A DNA stretch of 33,724 nucleotides, taken from assembly GCA_030429365.1 (NCBI GenBank), contig JAUIEW010000021.1:1-33724 (forward strand). Reading direction: 5' to 3'. A program made the translations under genes and the position numbers. This DNA is from Phycisphaerae bacterium. GTDB lineage: Bacteria; Planctomycetota; Phycisphaerae; UBA1845. Below the pieces are notes generated by a model. It had not been told where the DNA came from and did not search any database. It was given only the letters and a program-made list of their open reading frames with translations. Below, one piece after another: positions 1 through 8,674 of this stretch (the stretch's first letter is position 1; each line of letters starts with the position of its first letter).

Positions 1-403
1 CGCAGAGGGCGGCTTCCAACTCGTCGCGGCGATCCTGACGAAACTGGTCGAGTTTGAATTCGCTCGGTGGCACGCCGTACTTTTCTTTGAACCGTCGCGA
101 GAAATCTGAAAGCGATGTGAAACCGCAGGCCAGTGAAATGTCGGTGAGCGACCTCGGTCCTTGGTGGGCGAGCATCCACAGCGCCCGTTCCAATCGCAGT
201 CGCCGCACGAATTGGTTCAATGTTTCACCCATGAGAGCGCTGAAGATGCGGTGAAAATGAAACGGCGAGAAACACGCGACTTCGGCGATGGCGTCGAGAT
301 TCAGCGGCTGATCGAGGTTGCGCACGATGTGATCGATGGCGCGGTTGACGCTCTTGAGGTAGTGCGGCGAGGCATCGGGAGGATTTTCTGAATCGATTCG
401 CAA
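1..403 (-). CDS. AraC family transcriptional regulator, N-terminal DNA-binding part (partial, runs off the left edge)
   Basis: The minus-strand frame reads as a complete AraC/XylS double helix-turn-helix domain: a segment with INRAIDHIV-like spacing, then the first HTH with FSPFHFHRIFSALMGETL, then the second with ACGFTSLSDFSRRFKEKYG and PPSEF. The domain begins within about 20 residues of the start, as in Rob/SoxS-like regulators that carry a GyrI-like effector-binding domain after the HTH. That second part would lie outside the window. An in-frame TGA lies three codons upstream, and the only start I see is TTG at 403, without a clear ribosome binding site. The gene is divergent from the VOC gene with a gap of about 64 bases, so it may control that gene and itself. 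Family is certain from the motif; ligand and targets are unknown. Confidence 0.85.
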   Translation of the reverse strand, partial: MRIDSENPPDASPHYLKSVNRAIDHIVRNLDQPLNLDAIAEVACFSPFHFHRIFSALMGETLNQFVRRLRLERALWMLAHQGPRSLTDISLACGFTSLSDFSRRFKEKYGVPPSEFKLDQFRQDRRDELEAALC

Positions 404-467
404 GATTTGTCAAACCGGATAGGGGGCGAGAATCTAATATCGGGCAACGATTGGAGAATGACTCAAC

Positions 468-953
468 ATGAAAAATGGTCTGACAATTCTCGGGGTCGCG
501 GCGGCACTCATGGTTGCATCGTGCAATAATAGTGCCCGTACCGAATCGTCGCAATTCCGTGTTTCGCAAGGGGATAACAATATGGAACTAGGTGCGTTTT
601 CCGTCAGTTTGGCCGTCAAAGATATCGCGGCTTCGCGGGCGTTCTATGAGAAGTTGGGATTCAAGAAGATTCACGGCGATCAGTCGCAGAATTGGCTCAT
701 CCTGCAAAACGGCGCCAGCACGATTGGACTGTTTCAGGGGATGTTTGAGCGTAACTGTCTGACGTTTAACCCCGGCTGGGCGAACGATGGGAACCATCCT
801 GATGAATTCACCGACGTTCGCGAAATACAGAAGCGTTTGAAAGCCGACGGGATAACGCTCACTCAAGAAGCCGACGAAACGACCGCGGGGCCGGCGCATT
901 GCGCGATGGTTGATCCGGATGGGAATCCAGTCTTGATCGACCAGCACCGCTAG
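468..953 (+). CDS. VOC (glyoxalase/bleomycin resistance) superfamily protein with lipoprotein-type signal peptide
   Basis: 161 residues. The first 19 form a short basic start, a hydrophobic run and a VASC lipobox with Cys19, predicting a lipid-anchored exported form. Residues about 42-160 are a single VOC module: [22 protein letters not shown] at the first beta-alpha unit, and [12 protein letters not shown] at the end, the usual VOC closing motif. VOC proteins bind metal and act on small toxic or aromatic molecules, or sequester them; substrate cannot be read here. A second ATG (Met39, base 582) sits right where an ordinary cytoplasmic VOC protein would begin and has AAGGGG upstream at good spacing, so two products are possible. 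The 468 start has GGAG about 11 bases upstream. Neighbours are an AraC regulator (divergent) and an aldo/keto reductase. Confidence 0.85.
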   Translation: MKNGLTILGVAAALMVASCNNSARTESSQFRVSQGDNNMELGAFSVSLAVKDIAASRAFYEKLGFKKIHGDQSQNWLILQNGASTIGLFQGMFERNCLTFNPGWANDGNHPDEFTDVREIQKRLKADGITLTQEADETTAGPAHCAMVDPDGNPVLIDQHR

Positions 954-977
954 CGGAAAGCAAAGGTTCAGTGGGTG

Positions 978-998
978 CCCCAGGCTTCTAGCCTGGGG
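978..998. repeat. GC-rich perfect hairpin (8-bp stem, 5-base loop)
   Basis: CCCCAGGC and GCCTGGGG flank a TTCTA loop, 25 bases after the VOC stop codon. No T-run follows, so it is not a classical intrinsic terminator, although it could stop or stabilise the VOC transcript. Its form resembles the short dispersed palindromes found in many planctomycete intergenic regions. That it is such a repeat is inference. Confidence 0.55.
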
Positions 999-1071
999 GA
1001 CTGATGGATGAACAAAGTCCAAATGCCTACGCGATCAATTGCATTGCCTTGGTTTTGATGGTTTGTCCGTC

Positions 1072-1092
1072 CCCCACCCTGGAAGGGCGGGG
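1072..1092. repeat. Second GC-rich imperfect hairpin in the same intergenic gap
   Basis: CCCC-A-CCCT and AGGG-C-GGGG pair around a GGA loop with one internal A/C mismatch. It lies about 75 bases after the hairpin at 978-998 and 49 bases before the aldo/keto reductase start. The intergenic gap 954-1140 holds these two palindromes and no gene. Role unknown: mRNA processing, attenuation or a dispersed repeat are all possible. Confidence 0.45.
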
Positions 1093-1140
1093 CGCCTGCG
1101 CTTGCTTGTTTCAAATTTGCTGGGCGTTTAGCATGCCCTA

Positions 1141-2091
1141 ATGCAATACGTGCGACTTGGCGAACGCGGACCGATGGTTTCACGCATAGGGTTTGGTGCG
1201 TGGGCGATCGGTGGAATGAACTGGGGACCGACCGATGACGGCGTCTCGTTGGCGGCGCTCAATGCGGCGCTCGATGCGGGCGTGACGTTCATCGATACCG
1301 CTGACGTTTACGGTTTCGGGCACTCCGAGAAATTGATCGAGCAGGTCGTTCGCGAGCGCAAGCCAAAAGACCTCGTCATCGCCACGAAAGCCGGCAACGA
1401 TTTCTACAACGCCGGCGACAGCGACGATGCTGGTTACGGGCCCATTCGCCAGACGTATGACAAGGATTACATCGTCTACGCGGCTGAGCAGAGCCTTAAA
1501 CGACTCAACGTCGAAGCGCTCGACATTCTGCAACTGCACAGCGGCGACATCGAGCAGCTTGAGCGTGACGATCCGTGGGAAGCACTCGAACTGCTGAAGA
1601 AGCAGGGCAAGATCAAACATGCCGGCTGGAGCATCCAGTCGTTTCAGGAAACAACGCAGGCGCACATCCTCGATGCCCATCGCGATTTAATCGACGTCAT
1701 TCAGGTGCGCTACAACCTGCTCGAACGCGAAGCCGAGAAGGTGCTCTTTCCGAAAGCGCTGGAGTATGGCACCGGGGTCATCGTTCGGATTCCGATCCTA
1801 TTCGGGTTGCTCACCGGCAAATTCACCCGCGATTCCATATTCGGTGAAGACGATCACCGCAACATGAACCTCTCAGCCGAGAAGCTCGATGCGTATCTGG
1901 GCCAACTGGAATCGCTGAAACCGCTGTATGATCAATTCCCCGACCAGACCATGACCCAGGTCAGCCTGCGGTTCTGCATCACGCACCCGGCGTGCCACGT
2001 GGCGATTCCCGGCGCAAAGACGCCCAAGCAAGCAGCCGAAAACGCAGCATCCGGCGGATTTGGTCCGTTGCCCGCCAATGCCCTCGCATAG
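1141..2091 (+). CDS. Aldo/keto reductase
   Basis: 316 residues, the normal length for a single (beta/alpha)8 aldo/keto reductase. The catalytic tetrad is visible: Asp52 in FIDTADVYG, Tyr57 in the same motif, Lys83 in VIATKAG, and His133 in ILQLHSGD. The late segment CITHPACHVAIPGAKTPKQAAENA is the NADPH-binding part of the fold. Members reduce aldehydes and ketones with NADPH in the cytoplasm. Beside a VOC protein and an AraC regulator, clean-up of reactive carbonyls is a reasonable guess, but the substrate is not determined. ATG at 1141 matches the family N-terminus (LG-x-S-R-IGFGAW type), though no clear ribosome binding site precedes it. Confidence 0.93.
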   Translation: MQYVRLGERGPMVSRIGFGAWAIGGMNWGPTDDGVSLAALNAALDAGVTFIDTADVYGFGHSEKLIEQVVRERKPKDLVIATKAGNDFYNAGDSDDAGYGPIRQTYDKDYIVYAAEQSLKRLNVEALDILQLHSGDIEQLERDDPWEALELLKKQGKIKHAGWSIQSFQETTQAHILDAHRDLIDVIQVRYNLLEREAEKVLFPKALEYGTGVIVRIPILFGLLTGKFTRDSIFGEDDHRNMNLSAEKLDAYLGQLESLKPLYDQFPDQTMTQVSLRFCITHPACHVAIPGAKTPKQAAENAASGGFGPLPANALA

Positions 2092-2240
2092 CGTCTCAGG
2101 CTCGCGATCGGCCTTCCGCAAATATTTTTGAGAAATCTCAAATCCTTGTGTCCATTCATTCGACGGCCGTTCGTCTATAGGATGAACGGGGCCGACGTGG
2201 CTACGACCAAGCTTGATTACTCAGAGCAGGAGACGTTTTC

Positions 2241-2588
2241 ATGGCAAAATACCTATTCATCTATCGTGGCGATTCGAATGATTCGTGTCAGCAACACTCG
2301 CCCGAGGAAATGCAGGCATTGATGGCAAAGTGGGGCGCATGGTTTGAAAAGGTCGGCGCCGGGATGGTTAGTGGAGGCGATGCTCTGCTCCCGACGGGTA
2401 AGTTGGTTCGCGGAAACACCGTCACCGATGGCCCATTCATTGAGGCCAAGGAATTAGTCGGAGGTTATTCGATCGTACAGGGCGACAGTTATGACGCGGC
2501 CGTCGAATATGCCAAGACCTGTCCGATCATCGAAGAAGGCGGAAGCGTCGAAGTGCGCGAGTTGGCCGGCTTCGATCAAGAAGGCTGA
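2241..2588 (+). CDS. YCII-related (DGPF domain) protein
   Basis: 115 residues, with the DGPF signature in VTDGPFIEAKELVGGY and the start MAKYLFIYRG typical of the family. The start is set by AGGAG at 2228-2232, eight bases before the ATG. YCII-related proteins are small dimeric alpha/beta proteins; their biochemical role is mostly unknown. The gene lies 24 bases upstream of an ECF42-type sigma factor. DGPF proteins are the standard genomic partners of ECF42 sigma factors, so the two are almost surely one operon, and this protein is likely part of or a target of that regulatory unit. Confidence 0.92.
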   Translation: MAKYLFIYRGDSNDSCQQHSPEEMQALMAKWGAWFEKVGAGMVSGGDALLPTGKLVRGNTVTDGPFIEAKELVGGYSIVQGDSYDAAVEYAKTCPIIEEGGSVEVRELAGFDQEG

Positions 2589-2612
2589 TGCGCCTGTAGG
2601 CGAGGTTCATCC

Positions 2613-3920
2613 TTGAGTATCGAGAATTCAACTGCTTCAGAAGGCGACTACGGTTCTGATTCGTCCCATTCATCGGGTGAATCAGAATCGCGTCGTCTGG
2701 TTGATCATTACTTTCGGCATGAGTACGCGCGGTTGGTGGCGTCGCTCACGCGAAAGTTTGGCATGCGGCACTGGGATGTTGTGGAGGACGTCGTCCAGTC
2801 ATCGTTGCAACGAGCGCTCAATTCCTGGTCGCTTCGTGGAATCCCGAAGAATCCGACGGCGTGGCTTTATCGGGTTGCGTCGAATCTTGCTTTCGATGTG
2901 CTGCGACGTGATCGCCGTTGGAACGAACTGGACCCATCGATTGAAGTACAATCCGAGTCGGGTTTGGAACTTGATGCGTTCGACGAATCGAATCTTCAGG
3001 ACGACTTGCTTCGGATGATTTTCGTATGCTGCGATCCCAGCGTGCCGCCGCAATCGCACATTGCCCTGGCGCTCAAAACACTTTGCGGTTTTGGAAATCT
3101 CGAAATCGCCCGGGCGCTTCTGACGACGGAGGCCAGCGTTGCAAAACGCATCATACGGGCCAAGAAATCGCTGCGATCATCACCGGTCGAAATTGGCGAA
3201 CTAGGTCCTGATGTCATTCGCGACCGCCTTCCCGATGCCCAGACGGTGATCTATCTGCTGTTTAACGAGGGGTACAGCTCGTCAATTGCGGACAAGTTGA
3301 TTCGCGAAGAGCTTTGTGAGGAAGCTGTGCGGTTGGCGCTGGTGCTGGCCGAACATCCGCACACAAACGGGCCCAGGTCGGCCGCCTTGCTGGCGCTCCT
3401 TTTGTTTCATGCGGCGCGGCTTGAGGCGCGCATCGATGTCAGTGGGGCGATGCTGCTTCTGAGGGAGCAGGATCGAACCCGTTGGGATCAGCGGTTGTTG
3501 GCGGCTGCTTTCCATTGGTTTCAAGCCGCGAACACCGGTGACGAGGTGACGCGCTACCATGCGGAGGCGTGGGTGGCGGCAGAGCATTGTCGGGCGCGTT
3601 CACTGGATGACACCAATTGGGATCGCATCGTGACGGCGTACGATTTACTGGAGCGCCTTGCCCCTTCGCCGGTACACGCATTGAGTCGAGCCATTGCCAT
3701 CGGGTATCGCGATGGACCACAAGCCGGCATGGGTGCGTTTTCGGCGATTGAGTCCGAATCGCTGGCTAAGGATTACTACCTTTGGCACGCCACCCACGCG
3801 GAACTCGCACGGCAGACCGGGGATATCGCGAAGGCAAGGAAAGCGCTGGATCGGGCTTGGGAACTGGCGCCGACGCATGCAGAGAAGGAACTCATTTCCC
3901 GAAAACTCGACGCAATGTGA
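2613..3920 (+). CDS. ECF42-type RNA polymerase sigma factor with C-terminal TPR-like (DUF6596) extension
   Basis: 435 residues, about twice the length of a simple ECF sigma factor. Sigma region 2 spans roughly residues 37-100 (DVVEDVVQSSLQRAL through the AWLYRVASNLAFDVLRR helix), and region 4 about 130-188 (LALKTLCGFGNLEIARALLTTEASVAKRI). The remaining 240 residues are helical and match the ECF42 C-terminal extension (FNEGYSSS, then VRLALVLAEHP and repeat-like helices up to LAPTHAEKELI), which in this group replaces anti-sigma control. The start is TTG at 2613, with GAGG seven bases upstream; no ATG fits. A serine-rich leader of about 25 residues precedes region 2. It is the second gene after the DGPF protein, the expected ECF42 pairing. 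It would direct transcription of stress genes, identity unknown. Confidence 0.92.
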   Translation: MSIENSTASEGDYGSDSSHSSGESESRRLVDHYFRHEYARLVASLTRKFGMRHWDVVEDVVQSSLQRALNSWSLRGIPKNPTAWLYRVASNLAFDVLRRDRRWNELDPSIEVQSESGLELDAFDESNLQDDLLRMIFVCCDPSVPPQSHIALALKTLCGFGNLEIARALLTTEASVAKRIIRAKKSLRSSPVEIGELGPDVIRDRLPDAQTVIYLLFNEGYSSSIADKLIREELCEEAVRLALVLAEHPHTNGPRSAALLALLLFHAARLEARIDVSGAMLLLREQDRTRWDQRLLAAAFHWFQAANTGDEVTRYHAEAWVAAEHCRARSLDDTNWDRIVTAYDLLERLAPSPVHALSRAIAIGYRDGPQAGMGAFSAIESESLAKDYYLWHATHAELARQTGDIAKARKALDRAWELAPTHAEKELISRKLDAM

Positions 3921-3959
3921 GCGTATCCCGCCATGTGCGGCGTGGCGCGCTGATTCGCT

Positions 3960-6900
3960 TTACGCCTTGGGGTCGGATGTGAGTCCGAAATCATCCAGAA
4001 TCGTGTAGAGGCTGGGGATGACCAGCAGCACCAGCACAGTGGACGCCAGCATTCCAAAGACGATGCTGATTGCGAGGGGGATGAGAACCTGTGCCTGCAG
4101 GCTGCGCTCGAACAGCAGCGGGGTCAGACCGGCCATCGTGGTTAGCGATGTGATGGTGATCGCGCGGAATCGTTCGCGGCTGGCACGGCATGCCGCTTCG
4201 TGTGCAGGGGTGCCGTCAGCCGCTCGCATTTTGAGAAACAGCACGAGCAAGATGGAGTCGTTCACCACGACGCCTGCCAGCGACACAAATCCCAGCAAAC
4301 TCGGCATGCTGACGTCTTTACCGAGAATGAGATGACCCCAGACGACGCCCACCAATGCGAGTGGAATTGCCACCATCACCACGAGTGGTTCGATGTAGCT
4401 ACGGAATTGGAAACTAAGCAGGATGAATACGCCGATGAGGCCGATCAACATGCCGCGCCGCATCGAGCTCTGCGTGACGCGAGCCTCTTTGGTTTCGCCT
4501 TCGATTGAATAGGCGACGCCATGATGGGCATCATGGAGTTTGGGAACGAACTCCGTTTCAAAGAGCTTCATGATCTGCGCCGTATTCGTCAGTTTGCTGT
4601 CGAGATCGCCGCGCAACGTCACCGTGCGTTGCCCATTGACCCGGGCGATGCGCGACCAGCCGACAGCCTCATCAATGGTGGCGACCGCGTCGAGTGGAAT
4701 CTGCTTGCCATCGGGCAGCGTGCAGTGGAAATAGTCGAGGTCGGCAAGGTTGTTGCGTGCATCATCTGCCAACCGAACTTCGATTTCATATGACTCGGGA
4801 CCCACTTGAAACTCATCGGCGGTTACACCCGCATAGGCTGCCCGCAATTGTCGGGCGACGTCGCGACCGAAAAGGCCCAACCCTGTCGCGCCGGCCCGCA
4901 TGCGAATGCGCATCTCCGACTTGCCTTCGTGAAGGTCGACCGCGAGATTGCTCACTCCGCGAAACGCTGCAAACCAATCTTGCGCTTCGATTGCGGCTGA
5001 TCGCAAATCATTCAAGTCGTCTCCCATGAAACGAACCTCGATGTTGCGGCCAGCGGGTCCCAATGACGGTTCGGTCAGGACAAGTTGCTGCACGTCGGGG
5101 ATCTCACCGATTGCCAATCGCCATTCTTCGAGGATGTCGTCAATGCGGGCGTCGCGTTTTTCGGCGGTGAGCAGGTCGGCGAAGATGGTGGCGACATGCG
5201 GCCCGGTTTCATACGCATCTTCATTGAGATTGAATCGCGAATAAACGGTGGCGACCAGATCCTGCTCGTCGGGTTGGCGCGGCTTGAATTTCTCGTTGAC
5301 CTTGGCCAAGCCATCTTTGACGCGATCGACGACGGCTTCGGACTTTTCGAATGGCGTCCCCGCAGGCATCAGCAATCGGGCGACGACCAGGTCGCCATCC
5401 AATTCTGGAAACGCCTGAAAGCGAACCACGCCGCTTGCAAACATCCCCGCGGACAACAGGAATACGAAGAACACACATCCCACCCAGAGGTATCGCCATT
5501 CGATCAACACATCGATGACGCGGCCAAACACGCGTTCGCGCACCCAATCGATCGCGTTGTCAAACCACTTGCGGAAGCGGTTGGCGGGTTTGTCTGGCGA
5601 GGCGTGGAGTGAATGTGCCAAATGGGCGGGCAGAATGCAAAACGCTTCAACAAGGCTGACGACCAACACAAGTATCAGGATGATCGGGACAACTTTGAGC
5701 ACTTTGCCGATGTTGCCCTCCAATGCGGCCAACGGCCCGAGCACGCTGACGGTGGTGACGAATGAACTGAACACACCGTTGGCGACTTCACTGACGCCGT
5801 CGATCGCCGCGTTGAGCGGTGATTTGCCGCGGGCGCGGTGCGACGCGATGTTTTCAGCGATCACAATGCCGTCGTCCATCAGCAAACCCAGCGCCAACAG
5901 CAACCCGACCATCGTCAACATATTGATGGTCAAATCAAACTGCGGCACGAAGAAGAACGCGCCAAGAAACGATACGGGCAGGCTCATCACCACCCAGAAA
6001 GAGAGCTTTATGTTGAAGAACATCCACATGACCAGGAAGACCAGGATCATTCCCTGCCACCCGTTGGTGATGAGCATCTGGAGTCGGTCAACCACCAGCC
6101 GCGAAAGGTCCTGCGTGATTTTGATCTCGAGTTGAGGGAAGCGCTCGCGCTCATCCTGCAGAAAACGCTTGACGGAACGGGCGACTCGGATGATGTCCTG
6201 ATTCTTGGTCTTCTTGATCTGCAGCAATCCCGCCCGCTGATCGCCAAGATTGATGCGGTCTTCTTTCAATTCGAACAAGTCGACGACGCGGCCCAGGTCG
6301 CGAAGCTTTAATTCCGCGCCGTTGCGACCGGCGACGATGATGAGTTCTTCGAGCTCTTGCGGTGTGGTGCGCTGTTCGGTGAAGCGGACGAGGATGTCGC
6401 GCTCTTCGGTTTCGATCACGCCGGCAGGCAAGTCAACGCTTTGGCGGGCGATGACATCGGAAATGTCGGCCACGCTCACGCCGAACTTCATCAACGCTTC
6501 GGGTTCGAGCTCGATTCGGAATTGATGATCGGCGAATCCTTCAATCTCGACCAACGATGTGACCGTTTGCATTTGCAGTCGGCGTTTGAGATCTTCGCAG
6601 TGGGCTTTGAGATCCGGCGCCGACATTGGGCCCGCAACCAGGACCGAAAGCACGGGGTCGGTCGTATGCAGTTGGGTGATGACCGCATCTTCCACATCGT
6701 CGGGAAAGTCGTCGATCGCGGCGACTTCGGTGTCGATCTCGTCTTTGAATTCGGCGAAGTCGGCGCCGTCTTCCATCTCAACGGTGATGACAGCCACCCC
6801 TTCGCGCGCTTCGGATCGGATTTCTTTGACGAAGCGCACGCCGTCGAGGACGTCTTCCACGCGCGTGCAGATGACCTGTTCGACCTCTTCAGCCGTCGCG

Positions 6901-7052
6901 CCGCGATAAGGAACGCGAATCTGCACTTCGCTGGCTGCGAAATCCGGAAACGTTTCGCGCCGCAGACTGCGCAGGCTCAATACGCCCATGACCAAAAAGA
7001 TCAGCATGAGCAAGTTGGCGGCTGTCGGATGCTTGGCAAAGTATCGGATCAT
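3960..7052 (-). CDS. RND efflux transporter permease (AcrB/HAE1-like), pump 1
   Basis: 1030 residues, full length for a tripartite-pump permease of the inner membrane. It begins with the usual cytoplasmic start and first membrane helix (residues about 11-30), then two large periplasmic loops and twelve predicted helices. The paired proton-relay aspartates are present in helix 4 (LGLLMDDGIVIAEN, Asp393/Asp394). The helix-10 segment reads GVVVNDSILLVLF, so the lysine that completes the relay in AcrB is missing, as in other RND subfamilies with VND there. The start ATG overlaps the adaptor stop by four bases (ATGA), so the pair is translationally coupled. The gene converges with the sigma factor gene, 39 bases apart. 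Substrate is unknown. No outer-membrane channel gene is nearby, so a shared TolC-like protein elsewhere is expected. Confidence 0.95.
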   Translation of the reverse strand: MIRYFAKHPTAANLLMLIFLVMGVLSLRSLRRETFPDFAASEVQIRVPYRGATAEEVEQVICTRVEDVLDGVRFVKEIRSEAREGVAVITVEMEDGADFAEFKDEIDTEVAAIDDFPDDVEDAVITQLHTTDPVLSVLVAGPMSAPDLKAHCEDLKRRLQMQTVTSLVEIEGFADHQFRIELEPEALMKFGVSVADISDVIARQSVDLPAGVIETEERDILVRFTEQRTTPQELEELIIVAGRNGAELKLRDLGRVVDLFELKEDRINLGDQRAGLLQIKKTKNQDIIRVARSVKRFLQDERERFPQLEIKITQDLSRLVVDRLQMLITNGWQGMILVFLVMWMFFNIKLSFWVVMSLPVSFLGAFFFVPQFDLTINMLTMVGLLLALGLLMDDGIVIAENIASHRARGKSPLNAAIDGVSEVANGVFSSFVTTVSVLGPLAALEGNIGKVLKVVPIILILVLVVSLVEAFCILPAHLAHSLHASPDKPANRFRKWFDNAIDWVRERVFGRVIDVLIEWRYLWVGCVFFVFLLSAGMFASGVVRFQAFPELDGDLVVARLLMPAGTPFEKSEAVVDRVKDGLAKVNEKFKPRQPDEQDLVATVYSRFNLNEDAYETGPHVATIFADLLTAEKRDARIDDILEEWRLAIGEIPDVQQLVLTEPSLGPAGRNIEVRFMGDDLNDLRSAAIEAQDWFAAFRGVSNLAVDLHEGKSEMRIRMRAGATGLGLFGRDVARQLRAAYAGVTADEFQVGPESYEIEVRLADDARNNLADLDYFHCTLPDGKQIPLDAVATIDEAVGWSRIARVNGQRTVTLRGDLDSKLTNTAQIMKLFETEFVPKLHDAHHGVAYSIEGETKEARVTQSSMRRGMLIGLIGVFILLSFQFRSYIEPLVVMVAIPLALVGVVWGHLILGKDVSMPSLLGFVSLAGVVVNDSILLVLFLKMRAADGTPAHEAACRASRERFRAITITSLTTMAGLTPLLFERSLQAQVLIPLAISIVFGMLASTVLVLLVIPSLYTILDDFGLTSDPKA

Positions 7053-8410
7053 GGCAGCGTGGTTTGACCTTCGGCTTCAGCGAGAAGCTCCGCAAGTGCG
7101 GTTTCGTCCGTCACGGGGTCGACCAACATGCCTTCGATTGCAGGCGTTGGGTCGGAGACGATAACCCGTTCGCCAGCCTCCACGCCGCCAGCGGCGACCG
7201 CCATGTTGCCTTGCTCGAATAGCAGCTGGAGGTCGCGAACGACCAGTCGATTGTCTTTGTCGACGATATAGACTTTGCCGCCATGGGCTGCAGACCGGGG
7301 AATGATAATGCGGTCGGGGATGGGTTTGCCGCGCAGTTCGACCTCACAGAAGACATCGCGAAACAGCGGCGGGCGTTTGCCGGGAATCGCCCGCTCGTAG
7401 GGTTTGTCGACGACGACGACCACCGCCACCGTCCTTGTGACCGGGTCGAGACGTTCGCGTACGCGGTCGAAGCGTGCGTCCCATTTGGCGACAAAATCGC
7501 CCCCGGTGACCCGCACGATTGCATCGATGTGGATCAGGCGTCGCAACATTTCCATATTTGGAACGGCTCCAAGCGTTTCGTCGGTATCGGAGCGAATCAA
7601 ATTGCGGACCTGGCTGATGGGCGTTTGTACTTCGACTTCGGTGGCGGCGATTCCGTCGGCGGTGAAGATCGCTTCCCCGCGTTGCACGTATTGCCCGACT
7701 TCGATACGCACGTCGCCAATTCGGCAACCAAACGGGGCGGTGATCTTCGTTCGGTCGAGATCGATCCGGGCTTGGGCGAGTCTTGCCCGGCGCACGCCGA
7801 GTGTTGCTTCGAGCGACGCTAGTTTGGACGGATACAGATTCAGGCTGTTTTCGAGCGATTGGACCTTTTGCTGCTGAGCGAGATAGGTACGTTCTTCACC
7901 GCGCAACTCCGTGCCGGCGACTGCGTCGTTGCCTGCCAGCTTACGCATGCGCTCCAAATCGTGTTGGGCCAATTCAAGCGAGGCCTTCTCGATCTCAAGC
8001 GATCGCCCGTCATTGACTTTGCGGGCGGTCAGTTCGGCTAGGCTTGCCTCAAGTTCAGCGATTTCGGCTTCCAACTGGGTGACGACGAGTTGGTACTCTT
8101 GCGGGTCGATGGTCAGGACGGGTTCGTCTTTGACCAGAAACGCGCCGGACTTGAGATTCGGATTGACTTCGACGATCTGCCCGCCGACTTCCGCGACCAC
8201 CCGCCACACCTTGGTCGGCTGCGACGTACCATAACCGATCGCCCGAGGCGTTACCGAGGCGACCGGCGCTTCGATCACGCGGAGTTTGCGGGCGACTTCA
8301 GCCACCGACTCTCGAACGGGCTCACGTGATCCGCGGACGAGCCAGATGAACAGGGCGATGGCGATGAGGACGGGTGGGATAATCAGGAGTCGTTTGGTTC
8401 GTTCAGTCAT
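7049..8410 (-). CDS. RND efflux periplasmic adaptor (membrane fusion protein), pump 1
   Basis: 453 residues. One N-terminal membrane helix (about residues 8-25) anchors it. A lipoyl-like half-motif follows (VVAEVGGQIVEVNPNLKSG), then a long coiled-coil hairpin (about 105-215, rich in E, A, L and Q), the returning lipoyl half (TKITAPFGCRIGDVRIEVGQYVQRG), and beta-barrel and membrane-proximal domains (IIIPRSAAHGGKVYIVD). This is the HlyD/AcrA architecture linking an inner-membrane pump to an outer-membrane channel. It is the first gene of a two-gene unit with the permease. The 264-base gap 8411-8674 to the divergent ABC-F gene must hold its promoter, but I see no convincing promoter boxes there. 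Confidence 0.94.
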   Translation of the reverse strand: MTERTKRLLIIPPVLIAIALFIWLVRGSREPVRESVAEVARKLRVIEAPVASVTPRAIGYGTSQPTKVWRVVAEVGGQIVEVNPNLKSGAFLVKDEPVLTIDPQEYQLVVTQLEAEIAELEASLAELTARKVNDGRSLEIEKASLELAQHDLERMRKLAGNDAVAGTELRGEERTYLAQQQKVQSLENSLNLYPSKLASLEATLGVRRARLAQARIDLDRTKITAPFGCRIGDVRIEVGQYVQRGEAIFTADGIAATEVEVQTPISQVRNLIRSDTDETLGAVPNMEMLRRLIHIDAIVRVTGGDFVAKWDARFDRVRERLDPVTRTVAVVVVVDKPYERAIPGKRPPLFRDVFCEVELRGKPIPDRIIIPRSAAHGGKVYIVDKDNRLVVRDLQLLFEQGNMAVAAGGVEAGERVIVSDPTPAIEGMLVDPVTDETALAELLAEAEGQTTLP

Positions 8411-8674
8411 CGTGTGTGGTTCGCTATCGATCGATCCAGGCGCTCTGTGTCTTTGTTGCGGAGTGCGGCATCGTGCCCGCTGAATATACCGCTGAATTCA
8501 CCGGCAGTATAGCCCAATTGCAAAGGTACGCCGGCCGACTCTACAAATGCGCGAATTCCGCTGCAGTCCATTAGCGTCATCGAATCGCCATCGTTATTCT
8601 ATCGCAATTGTCGAAAGGGAAATGCGGTACCTGGCGCGGTCCAACCTGCGCGATTACTTGAAAGCAGTAAAGAC

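Noticed and set aside
3921-3959. Small CGCCA/TGGCG inverted repeat between the converging sigma factor and permease genes
   Set aside because: Only a 5-bp stem without a T-run; too weak to call a terminator.
6357-7067. Long plus-strand open frame of 236 codons inside the pump 1 permease
   Set aside because: It is antisense to a full RND permease with all family motifs and has no recognisable domain or ribosome binding site.
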